Below are positions 8,089 through 16,333 of a stretch of DNA of 64,000 nucleotides, in pieces. This DNA is from Carnobacteriaceae bacterium zg-84 (GTDB taxonomy: Bacteria; Bacillota; Bacilli; Lactobacillales; Aerococcaceae). The first letter of the stretch is position 1. Every line of letters starts with the position of its first letter. The stretch is from the NCBI GenBank assembly GCA_013874835.1, contig CP059430.1, positions 186,001 to 250,000 on the forward strand, read 5' to 3'. Below the pieces are notes generated by a model. It did no database searches. It saw nothing but the letters and a program-made list of their open reading frames with translations, and was not told the origin of the DNA. The position numbers and the translations under genes are program-made.

Positions 8089-8808
8089 ATGAAAAAACAA
8101 TTATGGGGTTTGGGTTTTCTATTCTTATCGGTATTAGTAATATTGCATTATTTTAAAGTGGTACCAAATATACCGTTGATGCTTATTATTGTAACGGTGT
8201 TTTTATTAAATTGGCTGATTAAAAGTATTATGGGACGTAATTTATTTGGTGTGTTCACTTCTTGTGTTGCAGGATTTTTGTTCTACAATCATGAATTTAA
8301 ATTTGTAGATATACCATATTGGACAGTTATACTATCAGCTGTTTTAGCTTACGTTGGTATCACGATGATTTTTGAGCAGTATAAACCAAAAAAAGTGTAT
8401 TATCATGCGAAATTTCAAAATGAATCTATTATTGACGGTGATGATTTTGAAGAAGTAAGAGATGGTATGTATGATGAAAAAGCACATTCAGTTAGTCGTA
8501 CATCTTTTTCAAGTAGTACAAAATATGTGCATACGAATAACGTAGACGGTATGTCCTTTAGTTGTTCATTTGGAGAAAGTAAAGTGTTTTTTGATGATGC
8601 AAAAATACGAGATAGCCAAGCACAAATACATGTGACTGTGTCCTTTGGAGAAATGACTTTATTTATTCCAAAAAATTGGCAAGTCATCAATAATGTGACA
8701 GTTTTTCTAGGAGAAGTTACCCAAGCACAAAATATTCTTGCCTATGAAAAAACACTTATGATAGATGGTAATGTTCAATTCGGAGAGTTAAATATTGTTT
8801 ATATTTAG
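8089..8808 (+). CDS. LiaF-like membrane protein
   Basis: This 239-residue protein has four hydrophobic segments in residues 5-105 followed by a C-terminal beta-rich part with repeated FGE signatures (SCSFGESKVFF, VSFGEMTLFIP, VFLGEV, VQFGELNIVY), as in the LiaF/DUF2154 cell-wall-active antibiotic response family. ATG 8089 is preferred because of the GAGGT upstream; ATG 8071 would overlap the lytTR end. Members near LytTR genes are thought to modulate the regulator's activity at the membrane. That role is inferred here. Confidence 0.75.
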   Translation: MKKQLWGLGFLFLSVLVILHYFKVVPNIPLMLIIVTVFLLNWLIKSIMGRNLFGVFTSCVAGFLFYNHEFKFVDIPYWTVILSAVLAYVGITMIFEQYKPKKVYYHAKFQNESIIDGDDFEEVRDGMYDEKAHSVSRTSFSSSTKYVHTNNVDGMSFSCSFGESKVFFDDAKIRDSQAQIHVTVSFGEMTLFIPKNWQVINNVTVFLGEVTQAQNILAYEKTLMIDGNVQFGELNIVYI

Positions 8809-8817
8809 AAATATTTT

Positions 8818-8847
8818 GAGTGATGACAAGATGTCGTCACTCTTTTT
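8818..8847 (+). terminator. Terminator of the lytTR-liaF-like operon
   Basis: An 11-bp stem (GAGTGATGACA with TGTCGTCACTC, one G-T pair) and a 3-nt loop are followed by T5. Confidence 0.85.
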
Positions 8848-8911
8848 AGTTGATATGAATATTTTGTATATTAGAGATATATGAAGAAATAAGATTTGCC
8901 AATATTATAGA

Positions 8912-8955
8912 AAACAACAACCCCGTAGCCACAATTGGCTACGGGGTTGTTGTTA
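8912..8955. terminator. Bidirectional terminator downstream of adhP
   Basis: A 19-bp perfect stem (AACAACAACCCCGTAGCCA and its complement) with a 4-nt loop has A- and T-rich flanks on both sides. It serves adhP on the minus strand and can back up the liaF-like operon. Confidence 0.85.
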
Positions 8956-8966
8956 AACATACTAAA

Positions 8967-10016
8967 TTATCCGTTACAGCAAGCACATCCGCTGCATTCT
9001 TTTTTCATGTCGATAACCATACGTCCTTGAATTGTTCCGTTTTCCATTTCTTCAAAGACATCGTTTACTTCGTCTAAAGCACGTGTTTGAACGACTGGTA
9101 CGACTTTACCTTCTGCACCGAATTGGAATGCTTCTTCCAAGTCTTTACGTGTACCAACTAGAGAACCGATAACTTCGATACCGTCTAAAACAGCTTTAAC
9201 GATTGGTAAGTCCATTGTTTCTGAAGGTAAACCAACAGCAACAACTTTACCTGCTGCACGTACACAGTTAATAGCGTCGTTGAATGCTACTTTAGAAACG
9301 GCTGTTACAACAGCTGAGTGAGCACCGCCAACTTTTTCTTGAATATATGCAGCTGTGTCGCTAATTTCTTTTGCATTCAAAGCAATATCAGCACCTACTT
9401 CTAAAGCTAAATCCAATTTGTCTTGATTAACATCAATCGCAATAACATGAGCGTTGAAAACATGTTTAGCGTATTGGATAGCTAAGTTTCCTAAACCTCC
9501 ACAACCGTAAATCGCAATCCATTGACCAGGTTTTGCATCAGCAACTTTAATTGCTTTGTAAGTTGTAACACCTGCACATGTGATAGAACTTGCTTGTGCT
9601 GGGTCTAATCCTTCAGGAACTTTAACAGCATAATCAGCTGTTACTAAACATTGTTCAGCCATACCACCGTCAACACTGTATCCTGCATTTTTTACTTTAC
9701 GACATAATGTTTCACGTCCTGTTGTACAGTATTCACAACTACCACAACCTTCAAAGAACCATGCAATACTAACACGATCTCCAACTTTCAAGCTAGTAAC
9801 ACCTGGACCAATTTCAGAAACGATACCAATTCCTTCATGACCTAAAACACGACCAGGTACTTGACCAAAATCGCCATGTGCTACGTGTAAATCTGTATGA
9901 CACACACCACAGTATTCCACATCAACCAATGCTTCTCCGTAACCTACTTTTGGTGTTTCTTTTTCAACGATCTCCACACGACCATTACTTTCTTTTGTGA
10001 CAACTGCTGCTCTCAT
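8967..10016 (-). CDS. adhP: Zinc-dependent alcohol dehydrogenase AdhP with Cys-rich tail
   Basis: This 349-residue medium-chain dehydrogenase interconverts primary alcohols and aldehydes with NAD(H). Visible motifs are the catalytic-zinc Cys in [16 protein letters not shown] with the His ligand, the structural-zinc Cys cluster [15 protein letters not shown] near residues 91-105, and the nucleotide-binding [11 protein letters not shown] near 172. The body closely resembles streptococcal AdhP. The last ten residues, [10 protein letters not shown], add four Cys (341, 344, 346, 347) beyond the usual end and could bind metal. ATG 10016 has AAGGAG upstream. Rex-like boxes upstream suggest redox control. 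Confidence 0.93.
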   Translation of the reverse strand: MRAAVVTKESNGRVEIVEKETPKVGYGEALVDVEYCGVCHTDLHVAHGDFGQVPGRVLGHEGIGIVSEIGPGVTSLKVGDRVSIAWFFEGCGSCEYCTTGRETLCRKVKNAGYSVDGGMAEQCLVTADYAVKVPEGLDPAQASSITCAGVTTYKAIKVADAKPGQWIAIYGCGGLGNLAIQYAKHVFNAHVIAIDVNQDKLDLALEVGADIALNAKEISDTAAYIQEKVGGAHSAVVTAVSKVAFNDAINCVRAAGKVVAVGLPSETMDLPIVKAVLDGIEVIGSLVGTRKDLEEAFQFGAEGKVVPVVQTRALDEVNDVFEEMENGTIQGRMVIDMKKECSGCACCNG

Positions 10017-10034
10017 ATAAACACTCCTTCTTAT

Positions 10035-10072
10035 TAGTGATTTTATTCACATTTGAGAAATTACTCAAATGT
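10035..10072 (-). promoter_or_regulatory. Rex-like box and adjacent palindrome in the adhP leader
   Basis: TAGTGA-N6-TCACAT (10035-10052) resembles the Rex operator TTGTGA-N6-TCACAA. It partly overlaps a perfect 9-bp-arm palindrome, ACATTTGAG-N6-CTCAAATGT (10049-10072). Both lie between the likely -10 (TATAAT on the minus strand at 10091-10086) and the adhP start, where a bound repressor would block transcription. Confidence 0.5.
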
Positions 10073-10165
10073 TTATTACAAACCTATTATATACCAATGT
10101 TTTAAAGAAATAAAGTAGTTTGTTTATTTTATTTACATTTAAAATTTTTAATAAAAAGTCCTAAT

Positions 10166-10183
10166 TTGTGATAAAAATCACAT
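10166..10183 (-). promoter_or_regulatory. Rex-type operator upstream of adhP
   Basis: TTGTGATAAAAATCACAT matches the Rex consensus TTGTGA-N6-TCACAA with one mismatch. Rex represses adh genes in Firmicutes and is released at high NADH. A CRP/FNR-like protein would recognise the same TGTGA-N6-TCACA core, so the regulator's identity is inferred from the target gene. Confidence 0.6.
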
Positions 10184-10202
10184 ATCGTAATTATTTTGAT
10201 AT

Positions 10203-10238
10203 AAGCAAACCCCGATACAAAAATATCGGGGGCTTACT
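10203..10238 (-). terminator. Probable terminator of fbp
   Basis: The stem pairs CCCCGATA with TATCGGGG around a 6-nt loop, with extension through AAGC/GCTT, just past the fbp stop. The T-tract on the minus strand is weak. Confidence 0.6.
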
Positions 10239-10240
10239 TA

Positions 10241-12133
10241 TTATTCTTTATTTAATAATGCATATAGTGTGTTAATTTGATCTTGCAGTCGTTTGCCAAC
10301 AGTTGTATCTCGGACACGTTTTCTTTCGAGTACACGGTCGACAATACGTTTTGTAGATAAAACATCCGTTTCTTCTCTTAAAGCCACTTCTTTTGTGTCA
10401 AAATGTTTATGCGTGATAAGCTGCATGCCATAAGAATTATATAAAAGAGTATAACCGTGGATACCTGTTGTTTTATGGTAAGGTAGAGAAAAACCACCGT
10501 CAATCACAATCATTTTACCATTTGCTTTAATTGGACATTCGCCTTTGATTTCTTTAACTGGTGTATGACCGTTAATGATGTGCCCATCTTTTGTAGGTAC
10601 ACCGAACTCTTTTAAAATCATTTTGACTGTTTCTAAGTTTTCACGTGCAGAGTAGTATTTATTTTTATTTTCTGCATGTGTTTCTTTGTCTTGGATAAAA
10701 TATCTTTCAAATGTTTTCATGACATCTTTACCAAATAAAGAAGAATATTTTCCGGTCCATAAATACCACATCATATCCGTTGAGAAATCATCTTGTATGT
10801 GTGGATGAGCAGCACTATACCGTACATAGCTTTCAAATTTATCAAAAAGAGCTTTACCATGGTATTTTTGATTTTCCAATGTCAACGAAGCAAATTGTTC
10901 ATTTTCTGTTAGGGGCACACAACCGTGGTAGAGTAGATTTCCGTTGTAAAGAGTGTATAGACTTCCAACCTCTAGTAAAAAATCCATATGGCGTTTTAGT
11001 TTTTCGCTGTTTTGGAATGAACGATTTAATTTCGCTAAAATATGACGTTCTTCATCGGTTAAGGCTTCGGGGTCATTGTCATTCAGCATAGATGTATCAA
11101 AATATTGTAATGGATATTCTTTTCCGTCCAATGTAATGGTATTGTGTTTTGTGTCAATTTGTGTTAGAAGACGGCGATTTGCCATATCAAATTCAGGACG
11201 ACGTTTAATGATTTGACTTTCTAGTTTAAATTGTAAAAACGTAATGGCTTGATGTAATTTAGAAATTTGTTTTGCTTCTTCTTCCCCAAGTGTTTGGTTG
11301 GGTAGTAATTTAGGTCTAAAGTTAGGGAAGTCTTTATAATATTTTTCTGCGTATGTAAATAAAGGACGTAGATTTATACCGTAACTATCTTCAATAATGC
11401 TTAAATTATTGTATCTAGCACAAATACGAATAACATTTGCCATACACACAAGCGAGCCAGAAACGGCACCAAGCCATAAAATATCATGGTTTCCCCACTG
11501 GATATCGACAGAATGATAGTGCATGAGTGTTTCCATAATTTCATCGGGAGCAGGGCCGCGATCGTAAATATCACCAACGACGTGCAAATGGTCGACAATC
11601 AGTTGTTGCATTACATAGGACAGAGCAATAATTAAGTCATCTGCTTGTTCTAACGCAATCAAATTGTCAACAATGGCACTATAATATTTCTGTTTATCTC
11701 CTCCTACATTACTTTTATAAAGTAGTTCTTCGATAATATAAACAAATCGACTAGGTAATGCTTTTCTTACTTTTGAACGTGTATACTTACTCGCAACAAA
11801 TTCTAAAAATTCGATCAAACGATAAATTGTAACCGCATACCAGTTTTTCAAAAGAGAATCTTCCATACTGTCTTGAATGAGGCTTAATTTTTCTTCTGGA
11901 TAAACAATCAATGTTGTCAGCTGTGAAATATCCGAAGTGGTCAGTCGCCCACCAAATAAATCATTTAATTTCGCACGTACATTTCCCGATGCGTTTCTCA
12001 AAATATATTGAAAAGCAAAATATTCTCCATGGACGTCGCTTACAAAATGTTCCGTCCCTTTTGGTAAATTTAAAATAGCTTCTAAATTAATAATTTCGGT
12101 AATAATGTCCTCATTTGAAAGCGTCGCTGTCAT
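10241..12133 (-). CDS. fbp: Class III fructose-1,6-bisphosphatase
   Basis: This 630-residue gluconeogenic phosphatase converts fructose-1,6-bisphosphate to fructose-6-phosphate. It belongs to the Firmicutes class III, built on a metallophosphoesterase core: FVSDVHGEY near residue 30, GDIYDRGP near 187, WGNHD near 213 and NGHTPVKE near 520 supply the metal ligands. Length agrees with B. subtilis Fbp (about 670). ATG 12133 has GAGGAC at 6 nt; a longer in-frame start at 12184 lacks a ribosome site and adds an atypical N-terminus. It is monocistronic. Confidence 0.92.
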   Translation of the reverse strand: MTATLSNEDIITEIINLEAILNLPKGTEHFVSDVHGEYFAFQYILRNASGNVRAKLNDLFGGRLTTSDISQLTTLIVYPEEKLSLIQDSMEDSLLKNWYAVTIYRLIEFLEFVASKYTRSKVRKALPSRFVYIIEELLYKSNVGGDKQKYYSAIVDNLIALEQADDLIIALSYVMQQLIVDHLHVVGDIYDRGPAPDEIMETLMHYHSVDIQWGNHDILWLGAVSGSLVCMANVIRICARYNNLSIIEDSYGINLRPLFTYAEKYYKDFPNFRPKLLPNQTLGEEEAKQISKLHQAITFLQFKLESQIIKRRPEFDMANRRLLTQIDTKHNTITLDGKEYPLQYFDTSMLNDNDPEALTDEERHILAKLNRSFQNSEKLKRHMDFLLEVGSLYTLYNGNLLYHGCVPLTENEQFASLTLENQKYHGKALFDKFESYVRYSAAHPHIQDDFSTDMMWYLWTGKYSSLFGKDVMKTFERYFIQDKETHAENKNKYYSARENLETVKMILKEFGVPTKDGHIINGHTPVKEIKGECPIKANGKMIVIDGGFSLPYHKTTGIHGYTLLYNSYGMQLITHKHFDTKEVALREETDVLSTKRIVDRVLERKRVRDTTVGKRLQDQINTLYALLNKE

Positions 12134-12189
12134 TGTTTTGTCCTCTTCGTATATGATAGATTTTGTATACACTAATGGTAACAATGTGA

Positions 12190-12449
12190 AGGAGATGTGT
12201 CAATTAAAAAGTAAAACGCTGTCATTTTTTTGAACTTAAATTTTTTTATAAATTTATTAGAAAATATTCACGACAAATAAAATGAAAAAGTAATAGAGGA
12301 TAAAAGGGGTGAGAAACTTGTTGTTATAATAAGGTTTTATAAAAAATAAAAGTCGAACGAAGTGGAATATATCTTATGTTTTATAAAGAAAAAATATGTA
12401 TAATATAAATTTTTAATAAAATTTGAATAAAATAATTTTAAGATTTCTA
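12190..12449. other. AT-rich intergenic region between fbp and the pilus operon
   Basis: I see no gene here. The sequence is very AT-rich, with several TATAAT-like strings (for example 12325-12332 and 12399-12406) but no paired -35. It separates the divergent fbp promoter from the pilus promoter at 12450. Confidence 0.5.
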
Positions 12450-12477
12450 TTGACAACAATACTCAAGATGATAAAAT
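12450..12477 (+). promoter_or_regulatory. Promoter of the pilus operon
   Basis: TTGACA (12450-12455), a 16-bp spacer and TAAAAT (12472-12477). Transcription should begin near 12484, about 20 nt before the leader ORF and its hairpin. Confidence 0.7.
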
Positions 12478-12503
12478 AACATCTGTTAGTCGACGTAGCA
12501 GCG

Positions 12504-12575
12504 ATGCCTCCCAAACCCGAAAAACTCGGGGGGGGGGTATTTTTAGTGGTTTATTTTATTAAAGAAAGAGGGTAG
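12504..12575 (+). CDS. Leader ORF containing a G10 tract (candidate phase-variable leader peptide)
   Basis: ATG at 12504 opens a 23-codon frame (starting MPPKPEKLGGG) that ends with TAG at 12573-12575, ten bases before the GTG of the first pilus gene. A run of ten G (12528-12537) lies inside it. With nine G the frame would end at TAG 12544-12546 after 13 codons; with eleven G it would end at TAA 12560-12562. No clear ribosome site precedes the ATG. Leader peptide is an inference; the G tract and the frame consequences are read directly. Confidence 0.5.
   Translation: MPPKPEKLGGGVFLVVYFIKERG
12508..12544 (+). promoter_or_regulatory. GC-rich leader hairpin, possible attenuator
   Basis: CCCGA (12516-12520) can pair with TCGGG (12526-12530) around AAAAC. 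The upstream CTCCC can pair with the rest of the G10 tract, and TATTTTTA follows. The structure resembles an intrinsic terminator placed in the 5' UTR. A change in G number would alter both the pairing and the leader reading frame. Confidence 0.45.
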
Positions 12576-12585
12576 AAATGTAGAT

Positions 12586-15500
12586 GTGAAAACTGTAAAG
12601 AAAAAATGGTTGATTTGGTTTACAGTTCTGTTATTAGTTGTACAATCGACAAATTTGTACTATTCAGGGACATTATTTGCCGAAGAACAGCAAACAGAAC
12701 AAGATAATTCCAATATAGCTGGAAATCTTAGTAGTGAATACGATGTCGATACGGTGGATCAAACATTACAAGCAACTATCTATCAAGATGCTAGTTATCA
12801 AGAATTGGCAGAAGAAGTTAGTGCTATTACATTGAGTGGGAAAATGCCACAAGGTGCGACTGTCAAAGCATATCCTGCTGAAGTACCGACAGGGGCTGAA
12901 ACAGTTTTGTTTGCTTATGACATTACGATTTATGATACAAATGGGCGTGTTTTTAATCCAAAAGAGTCTGATAGTATTCAAGTAAGTGTGTCAAACCCCG
13001 TTCTTGAAAATGCTTCGAATATTAAGATTTATCACGTTGAAGGGGATACTCAACAAAAGGAGGAAGTGATACCAAAAGAAACGCAAGATGATACCGTTAC
13101 TTTTGACGCAAAAAGTTTCTCTGTTTACATAGGAACGGGATTAAGTAGTCATAAAGTTCATACGTATCGTTTTTATGATGAACAAGGGCAAGAGTTATAT
13201 GTTCGTAGACTATCTACTGGAGAAAAACTAAGCAAGCCACCAACAGTATACAAAGATGGGTATGTGTTTACAGGTTGGTATACTGCTCAAACAGGTGGAA
13301 CAAAGTTTGAGGATAATAAATTTACAGTAGAAGGTCCATTGAGAAACGACCAAGAAACTAAACTATATGCACGATATCAAAAAGCGTATTTTGTACGGTA
13401 CTTATCTAAATCACAACAAGGTGCACCAGCGTGGTTTACACAAAAATATCCACGTTCAGACGGTAATGATGTATTAGATTTTAAAAATATTCCTTTTGTA
13501 GCAGATGATGGAAAAGTGTTGACAGGTTGGTCGAGAACATTAGATGGACGTACACCGGTTGCTGAGGGTACACCTGTGACGTCGGATATGGATCTTTATC
13601 CAATTATACAACCGGCCCGCTGGATTTATTTTGAGACAAATGGAGCAGAGTCACTTTCTCCAGTTTATGTTTTAGCCAATCAACAAAATAAAACCAAAAA
13701 ACCAGCAGATCCAGTTAGAAAAGGGTACACATTTGCAGGGTGGTTTGCGGATAAAGAATTAAAAGTCCCATTTAACTGGGATGCTAGACCGCAACGTGAT
13801 ACAACGATTTATGCTAAATGGACACCAAGTAAAACAAGTTATACGATTGTTTATTGGAAACAAAAAGTAACACATCCCCTTGGGCAAGCTGATCCGACTC
13901 ATGATGACTATGATTATTGGAAGAGTACAGTTGTATCTAATGTCGATACGGGCAGTGCGACACCTACATCTATTGCTCCAGAGAATGAGCAAGGATTTGG
14001 ATTTTCTTATGCTGAAAGAAGTCATGATACAGTAAAAGGTGACGGATCAACCATTATCAATGTTTATTATGACCGAAAGGTAGTAACGGTTCGTTATTAC
14101 GAAGGAGAGAGAAGTGAAAAACCATTCCGTACATCAGTCGGACTTTGGGAGTCACCGATTACTGATTTTCCTGAATTAACGAATGGGACACCGCACTTTA
14201 CATTTGATACAGGGAGAAGACGGTCTGATGTTACTATTACAACAACCTATTGGCCAGATTTTAGATTTGAGGAGCGACATATGATAGCTCCTGCTAATTA
14301 TACCGTTCATTTAAGATATACCTCTCTTATAGATAACAGAAATGCTTATACAATTTATTGGTATGTTCAAGAACCTGATGGTTCATATCGTTTGGTGCAT
14401 GGACAAAAAGCTGAACTAAGTGGAACGGCCTTTACATTAACCAATAAATTTAGAGGATATGAAATTGTATCTGCTTCAGATCATAATGCAAATAGATTTT
14501 TTCCTGCAACAGAGGGAAGTCGACTTGCACCAAAGAGAATAGGTTATGATGTTCGTTTAGATAGAAAACGGTACACTATTGATTATAAGTATGGGAATGC
14601 GACAACAGTTGGGAATAAAACAGGTATTCCTTATGGTACAACATTAGATGCCTCTTATAACTTAAATGAACCTAGTAGACCGGCAAATATTCCGTCACAT
14701 TACGTTTGGAAAGGGTGGGCATTAGACCCAGCTGGTTCTAAATTTATAAAATTTGATGGTTCTTATAAAATGGATGCAAGTAATTTAGTGTTATATGCGA
14801 TTTGGAAACCGGTTGATGTGACTGTAACTTTTGATAGCAATGGTGGTTCACCTGTTCCAAGTCAGCCACTTGCGTCAGGAGACAGTGCGCAAAAACCAAC
14901 AGACCCAACACGACCAAATTATCGGTTTGCCGGTTGGAAACTAAATGGTAATTTGTATAGTTTCAATTCAGAAGTGAATAGAAATATTACCTTGGTTGCA
15001 CAATGGATACCGACAACGGTTGCTAATTTGTATTATCATCCAAATACGGCAACTGGAGAAATAAAAAAAGCAACAAATTCGGATTTTCCAGATGTTGACG
15101 GTAAAGTTGAGAAAATAGAAACGAACTGGGGCTGGAGAGCACCGGCTACGTCAGACGGTTTTGTTAGTTGGAATACGAAAGCTGATGGGACAGGGACGAC
15201 TTATTATCCGGGAGATGCTATTCCATTACCTGCTGGGGATGCACATTTGTATGCACAGTGGTCAGAAAACAGAAAAGTAGATGTGACCTATCATTTTAAT
15301 TATCCATCACTTTATTCAAGACAACAGCCAAATCCTTTAGTTCAACAATTTGAGGCGAATGATGATAATGCAAAAATTGGTGGAAATAATTCAGCTAAAT
15401 TCTTTGGGAATAAATTAACTTTAGCAGGATATAAATTCTTAGGGTGGTCTACTCAACCGACAGGGAATACTGAATTCGCTCAAACTGGAGACAAGTTTCA

Positions 15501-16107
15501 TGTCGATACGTTAAACAAAGAAAGCGAAAATGCTTTGTATGCGCGTTGGCAACGTGAAGCGCTGATTACCGTGAAAAAAGAAGTTGATGGTAATCAGATT
15601 GATAATAATACACCTAATAGAGAATTTACTTTTCACTATAAAATCCATCTACCTGGTTCCGTATTTGAATCTCGGAGTAGTATAAACGGAAGTTTTACGC
15701 TTCGTCCGGGTGAAACAAAAACTTTAGAACAAATAACGGCAGATCAACCAGATCCAAACAAACGTTTTACTGTTTTACCAGAGGGTGCCGGTATTCGAAT
15801 TGCAGAAGTAAAGAATGATCATGTTCAAGATGTCGAAACATGGAAATTTGCATTGAATAATCCAAACGTAATGGAGAAAAAACTATTAGGTAGTTTAGCG
15901 GATAGAAATGGAGTAAAAATCTGGGAGTATGAAGTGGGTGAAACGAGTGATAATGCTCATGTCGTCTTTAAAAATACGAAGATTGCTTCTCCACCTACAG
16001 GACTATTTTTTGATAGTGTCCCTGCAATGCTATTAAGTGGATTTGCACTCATAGCTATTTTATATATCGTACTTTTCCAAAAAAGAGGTAGACACTATGA
16101 CGATTAA
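12586..16107 (+). CDS. Large LPXTG-like pilus adhesin with InlB B-type repeats
   Basis: This 1173-residue surface protein is the first gene of the pilus operon. It has a signal peptide (about 1-32), an N-terminal beta-rich region to about 190, then several Listeria-Bacteroides (InlB B) repeats with GYxFxGW...LYAxW signatures (for example GYTFAGWF near 385). A C-terminal isopeptide-type domain follows (Lys in ITVKKEV, Asn in VVFKNTK), then SPPTG, a membrane helix and RGR. It occupies the place of Cpa in FCT loci but has no Cys, so it cannot carry Cpa's thioester. The GTG start is preceded by ATG-TAG and ATG-TGA, leaving GTG as the only in-frame start near GAGGG. It is the likely tip or ancillary pilin. 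Confidence 0.82.
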   Translation: MKTVKKKWLIWFTVLLLVVQSTNLYYSGTLFAEEQQTEQDNSNIAGNLSSEYDVDTVDQTLQATIYQDASYQELAEEVSAITLSGKMPQGATVKAYPAEVPTGAETVLFAYDITIYDTNGRVFNPKESDSIQVSVSNPVLENASNIKIYHVEGDTQQKEEVIPKETQDDTVTFDAKSFSVYIGTGLSSHKVHTYRFYDEQGQELYVRRLSTGEKLSKPPTVYKDGYVFTGWYTAQTGGTKFEDNKFTVEGPLRNDQETKLYARYQKAYFVRYLSKSQQGAPAWFTQKYPRSDGNDVLDFKNIPFVADDGKVLTGWSRTLDGRTPVAEGTPVTSDMDLYPIIQPARWIYFETNGAESLSPVYVLANQQNKTKKPADPVRKGYTFAGWFADKELKVPFNWDARPQRDTTIYAKWTPSKTSYTIVYWKQKVTHPLGQADPTHDDYDYWKSTVVSNVDTGSATPTSIAPENEQGFGFSYAERSHDTVKGDGSTIINVYYDRKVVTVRYYEGERSEKPFRTSVGLWESPITDFPELTNGTPHFTFDTGRRRSDVTITTTYWPDFRFEERHMIAPANYTVHLRYTSLIDNRNAYTIYWYVQEPDGSYRLVHGQKAELSGTAFTLTNKFRGYEIVSASDHNANRFFPATEGSRLAPKRIGYDVRLDRKRYTIDYKYGNATTVGNKTGIPYGTTLDASYNLNEPSRPANIPSHYVWKGWALDPAGSKFIKFDGSYKMDASNLVLYAIWKPVDVTVTFDSNGGSPVPSQPLASGDSAQKPTDPTRPNYRFAGWKLNGNLYSFNSEVNRNITLVAQWIPTTVANLYYHPNTATGEIKKATNSDFPDVDGKVEKIETNWGWRAPATSDGFVSWNTKADGTGTTYYPGDAIPLPAGDAHLYAQWSENRKVDVTYHFNYPSLYSRQQPNPLVQQFEANDDNAKIGGNNSAKFFGNKLTLAGYKFLGWSTQPTGNTEFAQTGDKFHVDTLNKESENALYARWQREALITVKKEVDGNQIDNNTPNREFTFHYKIHLPGSVFESRSSINGSFTLRPGETKTLEQITADQPDPNKRFTVLPEGAGIRIAEVKNDHVQDVETWKFALNNPNVMEKKLLGSLADRNGVKIWEYEVGETSDNAHVVFKNTKIASPPTGLFFDSVPAMLLSGFALIAILYIVLFQKRGRHYDD

Positions 16108-16333
16108 GAGTGAAACAGAATTACTTGCCTTTTTCAAAAAATTAAAATTCAAAAAGAAATTCTTTTTCGGTGTAGATGAAAAGGATGTTTGGAGAAAATT
16201 AGCTAACTTGCAACAAGAGTATCAAACATTAATCGCAATACACGATGCAAAGTATGAGGCCTTACTGGCAGAGCGTGATAATCTCATCAATGCTAGAAGG
16301 AGTCATCATGATGAAAAAAAGGAAATCTATTAA
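16097..16333 (+). CDS. Small charged coiled-coil protein in the pilus operon
   Basis: This 78-residue protein has no signal peptide or membrane segment. Residues 12-24 are very basic and aromatic (KKLKFKKKFFFGV); the rest is predicted helical (DVWRKLANLQQEYQTL), reminiscent of short DivIVA-like coiled coils. It overlaps the adhesin gene by 11 bp and the following signal-peptidase-like gene by 26 bp, so translation is probably coupled. I do not recognise a family member with known function. A cytoplasmic role in placing or coordinating pilus assembly is only a suggestion. Confidence 0.65.
   Translation: MTIKSETELLAFFKKLKFKKKFFFGVDEKDVWRKLANLQQEYQTLIAIHDAKYEALLAERDNLINARRSHHDEKKEIY

Noticed and set aside
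12504-12575. G10 tract as a simple assembly error
   Set aside because: It cannot be excluded from one sequence, but its position in a leader ORF and hairpin before a surface-structure operon makes a biological role worth testing; reported as a finding with that caveat.
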